From Mycobacterium sp. 852013-50091_SCH5140682 (GTDB lineage Bacteria; Actinomycetota; Actinomycetes; Mycobacteriales; Mycobacteriaceae), in the NCBI RefSeq assembly GCF_001665685.1, contig NZ_LZTB01000104.1:112482-176481 (forward strand): DNA of 64,000 nt, given 5' to 3'. Positions 1 to 8,731 of this stretch are shown in pieces (positions within the stretch are counted from its first letter, which is position 1; each line of letters starts with the position of its first letter). The position numbers were made by a program, and so were the translations under genes. The notes under the pieces are model-generated. The model had not been told where the DNA came from. It searched no databases and saw only the letters and a program-made list of their open reading frames with translations.

Positions 1-459
1 GGGGCCAGTTTCCGATCTCACGATTGGTTGCACGCTGCCGACGGCGTGCACGTGGTCGTTACCGATGATCGGTGCCTCGTAGCCTTCGCCGCCGTCGTCG
101 CGAGAACCCTGCACCACAATGGCACTGCCTTCAACACTGGCTACGTCGAAGGGGTCGCAGTTCGCGACGATCAGCAGGGCCGCGGGCTGGGCCGAGTCGT
201 TATGGACCATGCCGAGACCATTATCCACACACGCCATCAGCTCGGTGCCCTTAATGCTGTGGAGACGGCCGCCGACTTCTACGCCAGCCGAGGCTGGCAG
301 CCCTGGTCCGGACACACCCAAGCCGTCGGCCCTGCAGGCGTCATCAATACCTACGACCCCGCCGACCGGATTTACCTTCTGAACCCCAGCGATCCGGACC
401 ACACATTCAACAGCGAAACCGCCCTGATTTGTGACTGGCGAGCCGGAGATCTTTGGTAG
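1..459 (+). CDS. aac(2'): AAC(2')-type aminoglycoside N-acetyltransferase, 5' end outside window
   Basis: The reading frame is open to the first base, so the N-terminus lies upstream and the internal TTG at 28 is not the true start. The product is a GNAT-fold acetyltransferase using acetyl-CoA. The stretch GYVEGVAVRDDQQGRGLG is the acetyl-CoA pyrophosphate loop, followed by QLGALNA, YASRGWQPW and the terminal CDWRAGDLW. This order and the ending match chromosomal mycobacterial AAC(2') enzymes (Rv0262c type), which acetylate the 2' amine of gentamicin-class aminoglycosides. Family membership is clear. Activity on aminoglycosides is inferred, since physiological roles for this family are still debated. 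The next gene is a MraY paralogue, not the usual mycobacterial neighbour. Confidence 0.85.
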   Translation, partial: GASFRSHDWLHAADGVHVVVTDDRCLVAFAAVVARTLHHNGTAFNTGYVEGVAVRDDQQGRGLGRVVMDHAETIIHTRHQLGALNAVETAADFYASRGWQPWSGHTQAVGPAGVINTYDPADRIYLLNPSDPDHTFNSETALICDWRAGDLW

Positions 460-643
460 ATCCATCACGCCGCATGAGACAGGATCTGACCGACCTCGAA
501 TCTCTAAACACGAGACACCGGACATCGGTGGGGCGGCGTCGCCGGGGACTTCGACATACTTGCCTGATGGTGGTGGGGGGTTGGGATTCGACGCGGTGGC
601 ACTGTGACCGATTGGCCTGCGCGCGAGAGGGCTGCATCGATCT

Positions 644-1726
644 ATGACATCGATCCTTATCGCCGCGGGTATTGCCCTGGTGGTCGCGACAATGCTGACT
701 CCTGTGTTGATATTGGTGTTCTCTCGGCTCGGGTTAGGCCAGCCGATTCGCGACGAAGCCCCGAAAAGCCATCAGCGGAAGCGTGGAACGCCGACGATGG
801 GTGGCCTGGCGATTCTCACCGCGATGTGGGTCAGCTACCTGGGCACCACCCTTGTGTCTGAGCTTGCGCTTGGTGCTGAGGGGCCGACTGCAAGTGGGCT
901 GCTTATCCTGGGATTGGCTACCGCACTTGGTGCAGTCGGCTTCACCGACGATTTCCTCAAGCTGCGGCGTGCCCGCAACCTGGGGTTGAACAAGAGAGCC
1001 AAGAGTGCGGGCCAGTTCGTTTCGGCCATTATCTTCGGCGTTCTGGCGTTGCAGTTCCGCAACGCCCACGGACTCACCCCTGGCAGCGCTGAGCTGTCCT
1101 ACGTCCGCGACATCGCTGCGGTTGCTCTGCCGCCTATGGTGTTTGTGTTGTTTTGCACCATGGTCGTCTCGGCTTGGTCGAATGCCGTCAACCTGACTGA
1201 CGGTCTCGACGGGCTCGCCGCAGGCGCCATGGCAATGGTGACGGCCGCCTATGTCCTGATCACCTTCTGGCAGTTTCGAAACCAATGCGGGGGCGTCCTC
1301 GCACCCGGGTGTTATCACGTCCGAGATCCGCTGGACTTGGCCCTTGTCGCCGCCGCGACCTCCGGCGCCTGCATCGGATTCCTATGGTGGAACGCCGCAC
1401 CCGCCAAGATCATCATGGGTGACACCGGTTCTCTGGCGTTGGGCGGCATCATCGCCGGGCTGTCGGTGACCAGCCGCACCGAGGTTCTGGCCATCATCCT
1501 GGGCGCGCTGTTCGTCGCCGAAGTCAGCTCGGTAGTCATCCAGGTCATCTCGTTCCGCACCACCGGCCGCCGGGTGTTCCGAAATTCTCCGCTGCACCAC
1601 CACTTCGAACTCATGGGCTGGCCGGAAACGACGCTGACCATCCGGTTCTGGCTAATCACCGCCATCGCTTGCGGACTCGGGATCGCGCTCTTCTACAGCG
1701 AGTGGTTGACGGCCTCCGGGGTCTGA
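644..1726 (+). CDS. mraY: MraY-like phospho-N-acetylmuramoyl-pentapeptide transferase (paralogue outside dcw cluster)
   Basis: The 360-residue polytopic membrane protein has about ten hydrophobic segments and the full MraY signature: the aspartate pair at 102-103 (TDDFLK), NLTDGLDG at 183-190, MGDTGSLALGG near 258-268 and HHHFE at 318-322. The family transfers phospho-MurNAc-pentapeptide from UDP to undecaprenyl phosphate, giving lipid I, the first membrane step of peptidoglycan synthesis. All catalytic residues are present, so it should be active. Length is normal. The normal gene sits between murF and murD; here neither neighbour is present, so this is probably a second copy. It follows an antibiotic-acetyltransferase gene by 184 bp. 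A role in tolerance to MraY-targeting nucleoside antibiotics is possible but only inferred. Confidence 0.9.
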   Translation: MTSILIAAGIALVVATMLTPVLILVFSRLGLGQPIRDEAPKSHQRKRGTPTMGGLAILTAMWVSYLGTTLVSELALGAEGPTASGLLILGLATALGAVGFTDDFLKLRRARNLGLNKRAKSAGQFVSAIIFGVLALQFRNAHGLTPGSAELSYVRDIAAVALPPMVFVLFCTMVVSAWSNAVNLTDGLDGLAAGAMAMVTAAYVLITFWQFRNQCGGVLAPGCYHVRDPLDLALVAAATSGACIGFLWWNAAPAKIIMGDTGSLALGGIIAGLSVTSRTEVLAIILGALFVAEVSSVVIQVISFRTTGRRVFRNSPLHHHFELMGWPETTLTIRFWLITAIACGLGIALFYSEWLTASGV

Positions 1727-1863
1727 CCCCCAGTACGAGTAGTTCGGTGCTGACGATACGGCGAGTAAAGCGCGTAGCGACATAAGGCGGGAACCGTCGC
1801 CCACGATCGTGCGATTCTCGCTGAGCAAATGGATTGGCGTCACCGGCGTCAGCGCGAAAGCTC

Positions 1864-2607
1864 GTGGATGTGAAGAGTTTTCTTGCTGCTGACGCATTCG
1901 CGAATCGAACCGTTGTTCTGATCGGCGGCGGATCTGGGATCGGATTCGCAGTCGCCAAAATGGTGGTTTCAGGTGGAGGTAGGGTCGTTCTGGGTGGGCG
2001 CCGCGTCAATACGCTCACAGAGGCCGCTGCCAAGCTGGGCACCTCCGCGACGTGGCAGATCGTCGACACCGCAAATCAATCCACTGTAGAGGCCCTGTTC
2101 GCTCAGCTTGACGCGGTCGACGCCATCTTCACCACGGCAGCTACCTACATCACGGGATCCTTGCGCGACCTGTCCCTAGAGGATGCCGCGTCACCTTTCG
2201 ACTCAAAGTTCTGGGGCCAGTACCGCGTCGTCAAGGCCGCGTTGCCGGTGCTGACTGAGGACGCATCCGTCGTATTGATGGCAGGAGCGGCCGGTGCACG
2301 GCCAGCTGGGGCTGCGTCCGCCTATGTCGCCGTCAACGCGGCGATTGAGGGATTGGCCCGTGGACTTGCCGTCGAACTCGCGCCAGTACGAGTCAACGCG
2401 ATATCGCCCGGCACCGTGGATGGCAATCTGTGGAACCGTCGCCCACAACCCGTCCGGCAGGCCGCGTTTGACCACTTCGTCGACGCGTCGATCATCGGAA
2501 GGCTAGCTCAGGAGGACGAAATCGCCGCAGCCGTAATATATTTGTTCCTCAATGGCGTTACTACGGGTTCGACGCTCTATCCTGACGGCGGCTACAGCTT
2601 GCGCTGA
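1864..2607 (+). CDS. Short-chain dehydrogenase/reductase family protein with altered catalytic motif
   Basis: A Rossmann-fold SDR of 247 residues counted from GTG 1864 (a TTG at 1834 and a GTG at 1870 are alternatives). The cofactor loop GGGSGIG is at 21-27 and GGRR at about 43-46 suggests NADPH preference. The usual YxxxK catalytic motif reads YVAVN (Tyr153, Asn157), so the lysine that binds the ribose and lowers the tyrosine pKa is missing. The rest of the C-terminal half, including RVNAISPGTVDG and PDGGYS, is typical of the family. It may therefore be a weak enzyme, use another mechanism, or bind nucleotide without catalysis. It stands alone between mraY and the TetR gene, and no substrate can be inferred. 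Confidence 0.8.
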   Translation: MDVKSFLAADAFANRTVVLIGGGSGIGFAVAKMVVSGGGRVVLGGRRVNTLTEAAAKLGTSATWQIVDTANQSTVEALFAQLDAVDAIFTTAATYITGSLRDLSLEDAASPFDSKFWGQYRVVKAALPVLTEDASVVLMAGAAGARPAGAASAYVAVNAAIEGLARGLAVELAPVRVNAISPGTVDGNLWNRRPQPVRQAAFDHFVDASIIGRLAQEDEIAAAVIYLFLNGVTTGSTLYPDGGYSLR

Positions 2608-3023
2608 AGGTCAGTGCTGCATTCATCGAGTAAGGCGCCATGACCTGCTTCGCGGCGGCGAGCATACACCGCAGATGAGCTGGTGAGTTGCCGTCGGAAC
2701 TATGTGATCGGCCTGTGGCCACGCGAGCACTGTCCACGAGTAGGCTCTCGGTGCCCGTGCCGAGATGTGCGTCTCGAAAGGTATTGCACTGGACTATATT
2801 TCACCGCCACGATACGTTTTGCTGAGCACAGCCGACAAGATCAGCGGTCTCTGCGGTCCCTGAGTTCTGGTTTGAGCTGAATCTGCATCTCCTCTGGGTC
2901 CATGTAATCGGTGAGGCCATATAGCGCTGCGTTGCCAAGGCCTAGTTGTTGCTGGACAAGACGTTGTTGACGGCAATGACCTGTGCCGCAGCGGGTTCGG
3001 TTTGCATCGGCCGGGGTCGGCGG
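2608..3023. other. Intergenic stretch, no gene recognised
   Basis: Four hundred bases between the converging SDR and TetR genes. Short open frames exist on both strands, but none shows a recognisable motif, a good ribosome binding site or a family resemblance. No clear terminator hairpin was seen. Confidence 0.5.
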
Positions 3024-3626
3024 TCAAATGAGTTGGGTGCGCCTTCTTAAGACGCCGAGCCAGACGCGTAGTTCGAGCAGTACTTGTTCGGTGACTTCGT
3101 CCTGGTTCTCGGAGCGCGCGATAAGCAAGGACGCCTCGCAGAGGGCTCCGTTGAGCATTTGGACAAGCGGTTCGACAGGTCGCTCGTCGAACAGACCGGT
3201 GGTTACGGCTTGTTGTAGTGCGACTCTCAGCATGGCGATTGTGTAGCGATCTTCGATAGCGCGGAGCCGTTCCCAGCCCAGTACCGACGGCGCGTCGAGC
3301 AGGGTAATGCGCTGAACGCCGGGGTCTCGGGATGCTTCGAGGAAGGCTCGAAAACCGGCTTCCAATCCGTCCTGGTCATCACGCCGGGCAGCGTGGGCAG
3401 CGATCGACAGTTCGGCGAGCCGCTGCTGCTCCTGTTCGTACACGGCTGCGAAGAGCTCCAGCTTGTTCGGGAAATGGTGGTACAGCGCTCCGGTGGTAAC
3501 CCCGGCAGCGCGCACCACATCGTCGAGCGGTGTCGCGGCATAGCCCTGTGCGGCGAACAGTTCGCGTGCGGCAGCGATCAGCTTTGTCGTCGTCGCCGCG
3601 GTGCGGTCATGTTGCGTACGAGCCAT
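3024..3626 (-). CDS. TetR/AcrR-family transcriptional regulator
   Basis: A 200-residue protein with an N-terminal TetR helix-turn-helix at about residues 14-60, including AARELFAAQGYAATPLDDVV and GVTTGALYHHFPNKLELF. The C-terminal ligand-binding half is unassigned, as usual for the family. It is transcribed away from the oxidoreductase-peptidase-hydrolase set starting at 3721. The intergenic region holds a perfect 8-bp inverted repeat at 3669-3691 plus a further TTACGTA at 3649-3655 next to its own start, so autoregulation and repression of the divergent genes are likely. The inducer is unknown. Confidence 0.9.
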   Translation of the reverse strand: MARTQHDRTAATTTKLIAAARELFAAQGYAATPLDDVVRAAGVTTGALYHHFPNKLELFAAVYEQEQQRLAELSIAAHAARRDDQDGLEAGFRAFLEASRDPGVQRITLLDAPSVLGWERLRAIEDRYTIAMLRVALQQAVTTGLFDERPVEPLVQMLNGALCEASLLIARSENQDEVTEQVLLELRVWLGVLRRRTQLI

Positions 3627-3648
3627 CCGTCAAGTTTACATACTTGCC

Positions 3649-3691
3649 TTACGTATCTTCGTTATGCTATTACGTAGTCATGTTACGTAAT
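3649..3691. promoter_or_regulatory. Probable TetR operator in divergent promoter
   Basis: ATTACGTA at 3669-3676 and TACGTAAT at 3684-3691 are exact reverse complements separated by 7 bases. A further TTACGTA half-site occurs at 3649-3655. The sites lie between the TetR start (3626) and the divergent gene (3721), where an operator is expected. Binding is inferred from position and symmetry. Confidence 0.7.
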
Positions 3692-3720
3692 AGGAATATG
3701 GAAGTGCCGGTGAGGGGCAA

Positions 3721-4890
3721 TTGCCACGGTCCGCAAGCTCCTTCTTGGTGGGCGACGGCGTCACGACCGATGGCAGCGTCGTGATAGCGGTCTGCGGAGC
3801 TACCGGCTACACCGGCCGACAGATCGCCCAGACGTTGGCTGAGCGCGGCTATCCCGTGATGCTGGCCGGCCGCACGCGAGCCGGTTTGGAGACGCTCGCC
3901 GACCAACTCGGCGGGCAGGTGAGAGTGCACGTGGCCGCGCTCGACGATCGCAAAGCGTTAGCGGCATTAGCAGCGCGAGCATCGGTAATCGTCAACTGTG
4001 TGGGCCCGTTTGTGAACAGCTGCCGCCCTATCGCCGAAGCAGCCATTGCCGGTCAGGCGCATTATGTCGACATTTCCGCCGAGCAACGCGGGAGTCGGTG
4101 GTGCTACCAGGACGGGGATGCTCTCGCCCGCTCCGGCCAGGTTGCGCTGCTCCCATCGTTCGGTTTCTACTCCGTGCTCGCTGACCTACTAGTCGAACGC
4201 GCGTGTGCAGGCCTGGGACCAATCGCAGAGGTGGAGGTGGCCTATTGGATCGACGATTGGCGGCCGATCGGCGCCAGCTTGGTGTCGCGCTTTGAGGCGA
4301 TGGGCCAAGAATGGTTCGAACACGATCGCGGCGTGCCACGTTCACGCCGACGCTTTCCGCGCACCAGCTTCTTCGATTTCCCGCCACCGATCGGGCGCCG
4401 TCGCGTTGGCCTGTACCCAGTGGCTGAGGTGTTCACCATTCCTTGGCACATCGACGTCGACCGGCTCACCACCCGACTCACCACGTCAACGCTCGGGCCG
4501 GCGCCGCTGGGGCGGTTCCTGCCTGCCATCGCCAACACTGCCGGCGCGTTGATGCGCACCCCGGCTCGACCGCTCATCGAGCGCGGGGTCGCCGCGATGT
4601 GGCGTGGGTCGGCCAGCGGCATCGCCGAGGGGGATCCCACCCGGTTCATGGTGGCCGTCCACGCCCGCGGGAAAACCGGAACCGCACGAGGATGGATAAG
4701 GGGCCGGGGTATCTACGACATCACCGCGCCGATTACCGCCGAGGCCGCCACTCGGGCCAGCCAGCAGAACTTCACCTCTACCGGCACTCTCGCTCCGTCC
4801 CAGGTCCTGGACCTCGATCATCTGCTGGGTGCCCTGGATGGGTTCGACCTCGAGCACGGCACCACCAGTCCGTCGGAGACCAGGTCATGA
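3721..4890 (+). CDS. Saccharopine-dehydrogenase-like NAD(P)-binding oxidoreductase
   Basis: A 389-residue protein with an N-terminal Rossmann motif IAVCGATGYTGRQIA at about 22-36, followed by VNCVGPF and the HYVDISAEQ region found in saccharopine-dehydrogenase-like proteins. Mycobacterial members include the trans-acting enoyl reductase of phthiocerol synthesis, but most family members have unknown substrates. TTG 3721 is taken as start because GAGGGG lies five bases upstream; GTG at 3748 or 3781 are alternatives nearer the Rossmann strand. It is the first gene of a set behind the TetR operator, and its stop overlaps the start of the M20 peptidase gene (ATGA), so the two are co-translated. 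Confidence 0.8.
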   Translation: MPRSASSFLVGDGVTTDGSVVIAVCGATGYTGRQIAQTLAERGYPVMLAGRTRAGLETLADQLGGQVRVHVAALDDRKALAALAARASVIVNCVGPFVNSCRPIAEAAIAGQAHYVDISAEQRGSRWCYQDGDALARSGQVALLPSFGFYSVLADLLVERACAGLGPIAEVEVAYWIDDWRPIGASLVSRFEAMGQEWFEHDRGVPRSRRRFPRTSFFDFPPPIGRRRVGLYPVAEVFTIPWHIDVDRLTTRLTTSTLGPAPLGRFLPAIANTAGALMRTPARPLIERGVAAMWRGSASGIAEGDPTRFMVAVHARGKTGTARGWIRGRGIYDITAPITAEAATRASQQNFTSTGTLAPSQVLDLDHLLGALDGFDLEHGTTSPSETRS

Positions 4891-6284
4891 GCGATATCGC
4901 CGCACGGCCCGCCCACAACGCCCGCGTGGTCGAGATCGCGCGCCAGCTGATCCGGTTCGACACCACCAACCCACCAGGCAACGAACGAGCCTGCATTGAG
5001 TACATCGCCGAACTGATTCTTGGCGCTGGGCTAGAACCCCACATCGTCGCCGAGGACCCTCAGCGGCCCAATCTCGTTGTCCGGCTGGAAGGTCAGCAGT
5101 CCGAAGTAGGGTTACTGATGCACGGCCACGTCGATGTCGTCCCGACCGCGGGTCAACCGTGGGATGTGGCTCCGTTCGAGGCCCGTGTCATCGACGATGC
5201 CCTGTGGGGACGAGGAGCCCTTGACATGAAGGGCGGTCTCGCAATGATGCTCGAAGCCCTTCTTCGACTGCGCGACAACAACATACGACCATCACATGAC
5301 ATTGTGTTCGCCGCGTTCGCCGACCAAGAGGAGGGCAGCGAATTCGGCGCCACCCACGTCCTGGAAAACCGCCCGGATCTGTTCAGCGGGGTGCGCTACG
5401 CGATCGGCGAGATGGGCGGGTTCTCCACGACCGTGTCGGGTCGACGGTTCTATCCGATCGCGGTGTGCGAGAAACAATGGTGCACCCTGACAGTCACCGT
5501 GCGAGGCACGCCCGGGCACGGGTCGGTGCCCGTGCTGGACGGGGCGATGCCCAAACTGGCACGCGTACTGACCCGGCTGGCCGCGCAACGGTTACCCGTT
5601 CACATCACCCCGACAGCACAAGACATGGTCACCGGCATCGCCGACCAACTCCCATTGCCACAGCGGATGGCCTTGCAGGCATTGTTACGGCCGATCCTCA
5701 CCGATCGTCTTCTCGGGATCGGTGGACGCGAATTGGCCGCGTTCGACGCGATGTTGCATAACACCGTCAACCCCACCCGCATTCACGCCAGCACCCGGAT
5801 CGACGCCGTACCGGCGGCCATCTCCGTCGACCTAGACGGCCGCGTCCTACCCGGGCGTACTGCAGCTGAACTCGCCAACGAAGTCCAACACGTCTGCGGA
5901 ACCGACGCGACGGTCGATCTGACCGACGTCTACGAAACCGCGGGTCCGGTCGACGATTACGGCATCTTCAACACTCTCGCCCAGGCCATCACAGACGTCA
6001 ACCCCGACGCTCGCCCCGTTCCGTTTATCTTGCCCGGGTGCACCGATGCACGCTTTTTGGCCCGTCTCGGTATCCAAGGCTACGGATACCTGCCGATGAA
6101 GCTTCCCGACGGCTTCAATCCCGCCGAACTGATCCATGCCCCGAACGAACGAATTCCGTTGACGGCACTGCAATTCGGCGCCGATGTCATCGAACGCCTG
6201 CTCTGCGTCCCGCTTGAGCAATGCCCACCATCCCGACGTCAACCAACACCCTGGGGCATCGGCGAGCGGCCCAACTCAAACTGA
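4887..6284 (+). CDS. M20-family metallopeptidase/deacylase (ArgE/DapE/CPG2 type)
   Basis: A 465-residue cytosolic zinc hydrolase. Start ATG 4887 overlaps the upstream stop; the frame is open farther upstream but only in shadow of the preceding gene. Metal ligands fit M20: HGHVDVVP (first His and Asp), RGALDMKGG (bridging Asp), QEEGSEFG (general-base Glu and ligand), and a C-terminal His in ELIHAPNER. A dimerisation/lid domain lies between, starting near GTPGHGSVP. The family removes acyl or aminoacyl groups from small amides and peptides. With the oxidoreductase before it and the alpha/beta hydrolase after it, a catabolic or detoxifying route for an amide compound is plausible, but the substrate is unknown. 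Confidence 0.88.
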   Translation: MSDIAARPAHNARVVEIARQLIRFDTTNPPGNERACIEYIAELILGAGLEPHIVAEDPQRPNLVVRLEGQQSEVGLLMHGHVDVVPTAGQPWDVAPFEARVIDDALWGRGALDMKGGLAMMLEALLRLRDNNIRPSHDIVFAAFADQEEGSEFGATHVLENRPDLFSGVRYAIGEMGGFSTTVSGRRFYPIAVCEKQWCTLTVTVRGTPGHGSVPVLDGAMPKLARVLTRLAAQRLPVHITPTAQDMVTGIADQLPLPQRMALQALLRPILTDRLLGIGGRELAAFDAMLHNTVNPTRIHASTRIDAVPAAISVDLDGRVLPGRTAAELANEVQHVCGTDATVDLTDVYETAGPVDDYGIFNTLAQAITDVNPDARPVPFILPGCTDARFLARLGIQGYGYLPMKLPDGFNPAELIHAPNERIPLTALQFGADVIERLLCVPLEQCPPSRRQPTPWGIGERPNSN

Positions 6285-6371
6285 AATGTCCGACACGGCA
6301 AGGAAACCCACGCACCCCCACATCGACCCTGCCTTTGCGCACGAAAACCCGAACGGAAGACTCGAATAGTC

Positions 6372-7352
6372 ATGGCTGTGAGCAATCAACCCGACAACAA
6401 CATCGACGCACCCACTCACCCGACCGATGCCACAGCGAAAGAACCGTTACTGGGCAGCGTGAACGTCAGGACAGGTGGTCGCGTTGGTGGATCGCGCAGC
6501 ATCGAACTGGGTGAACCACAAACGATTGTGCTGCCGCAAGGTCGCATTCAGTACCGGGAGCGTGGCCAAGGCCCAGTACTGCTTTTCGTCCACGGGCTTT
6601 ACGTCAACGCCGACCTATGGCGAAAAGTAGTCCCGCAGTTGTGCGCACGCTATCGGTGCATCGTCGTCGACTGGCCGCTCGGCGCGCACGCCTACCCAAT
6701 GGCCGCGACCGCAGACCTCACCCCAACCGGTATCGCCGACCTTATCGCCGACGTCATCACCACCCTTGGTCTCAGTGACGTCACCGTCATTGCTAACGAC
6801 ACAGGTATCGCCTACACCCAAGTCTTTGTCGCCAACCACCCCGACAAGCTGGCACGACTCGTCCTGACCCCCGGCGACGTGATCTGGAATTTTCTACCGG
6901 TACCCATCAAGTGGATGCGTCCACTCAGCCAACTCCCCGGCGGGATCAATGTGATCGCCCGCTTCTGGAACAGCGGCCTCGGACGATCGTTAATCATGAC
7001 GCCGCTAACAAAAACCCGGCCGGCGGAAGCGGTGCTGGACTCATGGTTCCGACCAGCAACCCAAGACCAGGAACTGCGACGCGACCTCGTCAAACTACTG
7101 CGGGCTGCACGTCCCCGCGCCGCCATCACCGCCGCACGTCAACTACATCGATTCACTGGCCCTGCGTTGATCGCCTGGAGCGCATCCGGCAACGTCATCT
7201 TCCCCCGCCGGCACGCCCACCTGCTGCGAAAACTACTCGCAGATGCGCAACTCGATCTCATACCGCGCACGCGAGCGTTCATCTCCGAGGATCAACCCGA
7301 ACTCCTCGCTGAAGCCATCGACCAGTTCGTAAAGACCAAGCCGCTCAGCTGA
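6372..7352 (+). CDS. Alpha/beta hydrolase, haloalkane-dehalogenase-like, atypical active site
   Basis: A 326-residue protein with a non-conserved N-terminal 50 residues and then an alpha/beta-hydrolase fold: oxyanion region LFVHGLYVNADLW and nucleophile elbow VIANDTG with Asp143 in place of Ser. An aspartate nucleophile is characteristic of haloalkane dehalogenases and epoxide hydrolases. Near the C-terminus, where the family has the catalytic histidine (GHF followed by an acidic ExPE segment), this protein reads RAFISEDQPE, so the histidine appears to be replaced by alanine. It begins 87 bases after the M20 gene, same strand. It could be catalytically altered; alignment would settle which residue fills the histidine position. 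Confidence 0.75.
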   Translation: MAVSNQPDNNIDAPTHPTDATAKEPLLGSVNVRTGGRVGGSRSIELGEPQTIVLPQGRIQYRERGQGPVLLFVHGLYVNADLWRKVVPQLCARYRCIVVDWPLGAHAYPMAATADLTPTGIADLIADVITTLGLSDVTVIANDTGIAYTQVFVANHPDKLARLVLTPGDVIWNFLPVPIKWMRPLSQLPGGINVIARFWNSGLGRSLIMTPLTKTRPAEAVLDSWFRPATQDQELRRDLVKLLRAARPRAAITAARQLHRFTGPALIAWSASGNVIFPRRHAHLLRKLLADAQLDLIPRTRAFISEDQPELLAEAIDQFVKTKPLS

Positions 7353-7468
7353 TCCCCCTACGTCGCTGAAGGGCGAACCAACATCTCACGGTCAGCCAGC
7401 GCTGACACCAGGACCAGAGCGACCTGCCTATTTGCAACAGATCACCCCGTTCGAGAAGCGAGTTCATC

Positions 7469-8470
7469 ATGTCCCATCGCAACGCCCCGCTCTCTCCAGA
7501 AGGTCGCCGCCGTCTAGTGGAGCGCTGCCAGGATCGCCCGATTGCGCATGTCGCAGCCGAGATGGGCATATCACGGTCGTGTGCATCAAAGTGGGTCAAC
7601 CGCCATCGCCAATATGGAGAACTCGGACTACAGGATCGATCGTCAACGCCGCATCGCCAGCCGACAGCGATCCCGGCTGAGGTCATCGACACGATTGAAC
7701 ATTTGCGGCGCACACGGAAATGGTCCGCGACGCGAATCGCCTTCGGACTCAACAACGACGGAATCGTGATCAGCCGCCGAACCGTCACCCGCCATCTGGC
7801 GTACCTCGGTCTGAATCGCCGACGGTTCATCGATCCCAACGGGGACACTAACCGGCAGTCAAGGCCGATCATCGCCAAACGTCCCGGGCACCACATCCAC
7901 CTTGACGTCAAGAAAGTCGGACGGATCCCCGACGGCGGCGGATAGCGCATCCATGGGCGCGGCAGCGATCACTCTCGCGCAGTGGCCCGACAAAGGGTCG
8001 ACAGCGCACGCGGAGGCTACATCTTCCTACACTCCGCGATCGATGGGTACTCCCGCCTCGCTTATACTGAAGCGCTGCCAGATAAAAAGGCAACTGCAGC
8101 TATCGGTTTCATGCATCGGGCACGAGCGTGGTTCGCCGCACACGGCATCACCAGGATCGAGCGCATCATCACCGACAACGGCGCTTGCTATCGGGCCGCG
8201 GCGTTTGACCGGGCGATGCTCGGCGCCCGCCACCAACGAATCACGCCCTACACACCGCGCCACAACGGAAGGGTGGAGCGCTACAACCGAATCCTCGCAG
8301 AGGAGTTCCTCTACGCGCAGGTCTGGTTATCAGAACACCAACGTACCGAGGGCCTCTGTATCTGGAACGTGCACTACAACTACCACCGTCCCCACGGTGC
8401 AGTGGGCGGACAACTGCCGGCAGCGGCCCTCGCGAACAACGTCACCAACGTCATGGCCTCATACACCTAG
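7469..8470 (+). pseudogene. IS481-family transposase interrupted by one in-frame amber codon
   Basis: Two blocks in the same frame (7469-7945 and 7946-8470) make up one DDE transposase. The first block has the helix-turn-helix (HVAAEMGISRSCASKWVNRH) and HLDVKKVGRIPDGGG, where HLD carries the first catalytic Asp. It stops at TAG 7943-7945. Translation past the stop continues with RIHGRGSDHSRAVARQ, then DGYSRLAY, ITDNGACY (second Asp), RHNGRVERYNR (Glu) and YNYHRPH. Related transposases have Trp at the stop position, so one TGG-to-TAG change explains it. Internal starts could give a C-terminal fragment lacking the DNA-binding part. Clear terminal inverted repeats were not found. Confidence 0.88.
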
Positions 8471-8587
8471 TACGTCGCCATGGTCTGAGAACCCGCGAGC
8501 GGACTTCTCCGGCGAGCAGACGCGGACGTATCCCGACACGCCGCGTTTCCCGTACCGCGGTGTCTGTTCGCGCGGGTTCGCGGCCTT

Positions 8588-8695
8588 CCCCCGATCGGGG
8601 GACAGCAGGTTCACCTGATGCGTGGGCCGGTCGGTCGATACTGACGCGTGTCGCAGTGGGGCATTCTTTTCTCAACACCGGATCACACCGGATGA
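8588..8695 (+). promoter_or_regulatory. Conserved upstream module of His-rich gene, copy 1
   Basis: A perfect 14-bp palindrome, CCCCCGATCGGGGG, is at 8588-8601, followed by a tandem 10-bp repeat (CACCGGATCA, CACCGGATGA) at 8676-8695. Both recur at nearly the same distance before the other two paralogues; the palindrome end is 131, 131 and 129 bases before the start codons. The spacing suggests a transcription-factor site followed by a promoter or leader element. Confidence 0.65.
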
Positions 8696-8731
8696 GAACT
8701 TCAAAAGCCCACTGAGACAAAGGATCTGATC

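Noticed and set aside
4443..4886. Upstream extension of the M20 peptidase frame
   Set aside because: The extension overlaps the oxidoreductase gene entirely and has Arg/His-rich shadow composition. ATG 4887 with a stop overlap is the natural start.
7359..8478. TACGTCGC direct repeat at 7359 and 8471 as target-site duplication of the IS481 element
   Set aside because: An 8-bp match flanks the transposase frame but would end the element exactly at the stop codon, and no inverted termini are visible inside it. Probably chance.
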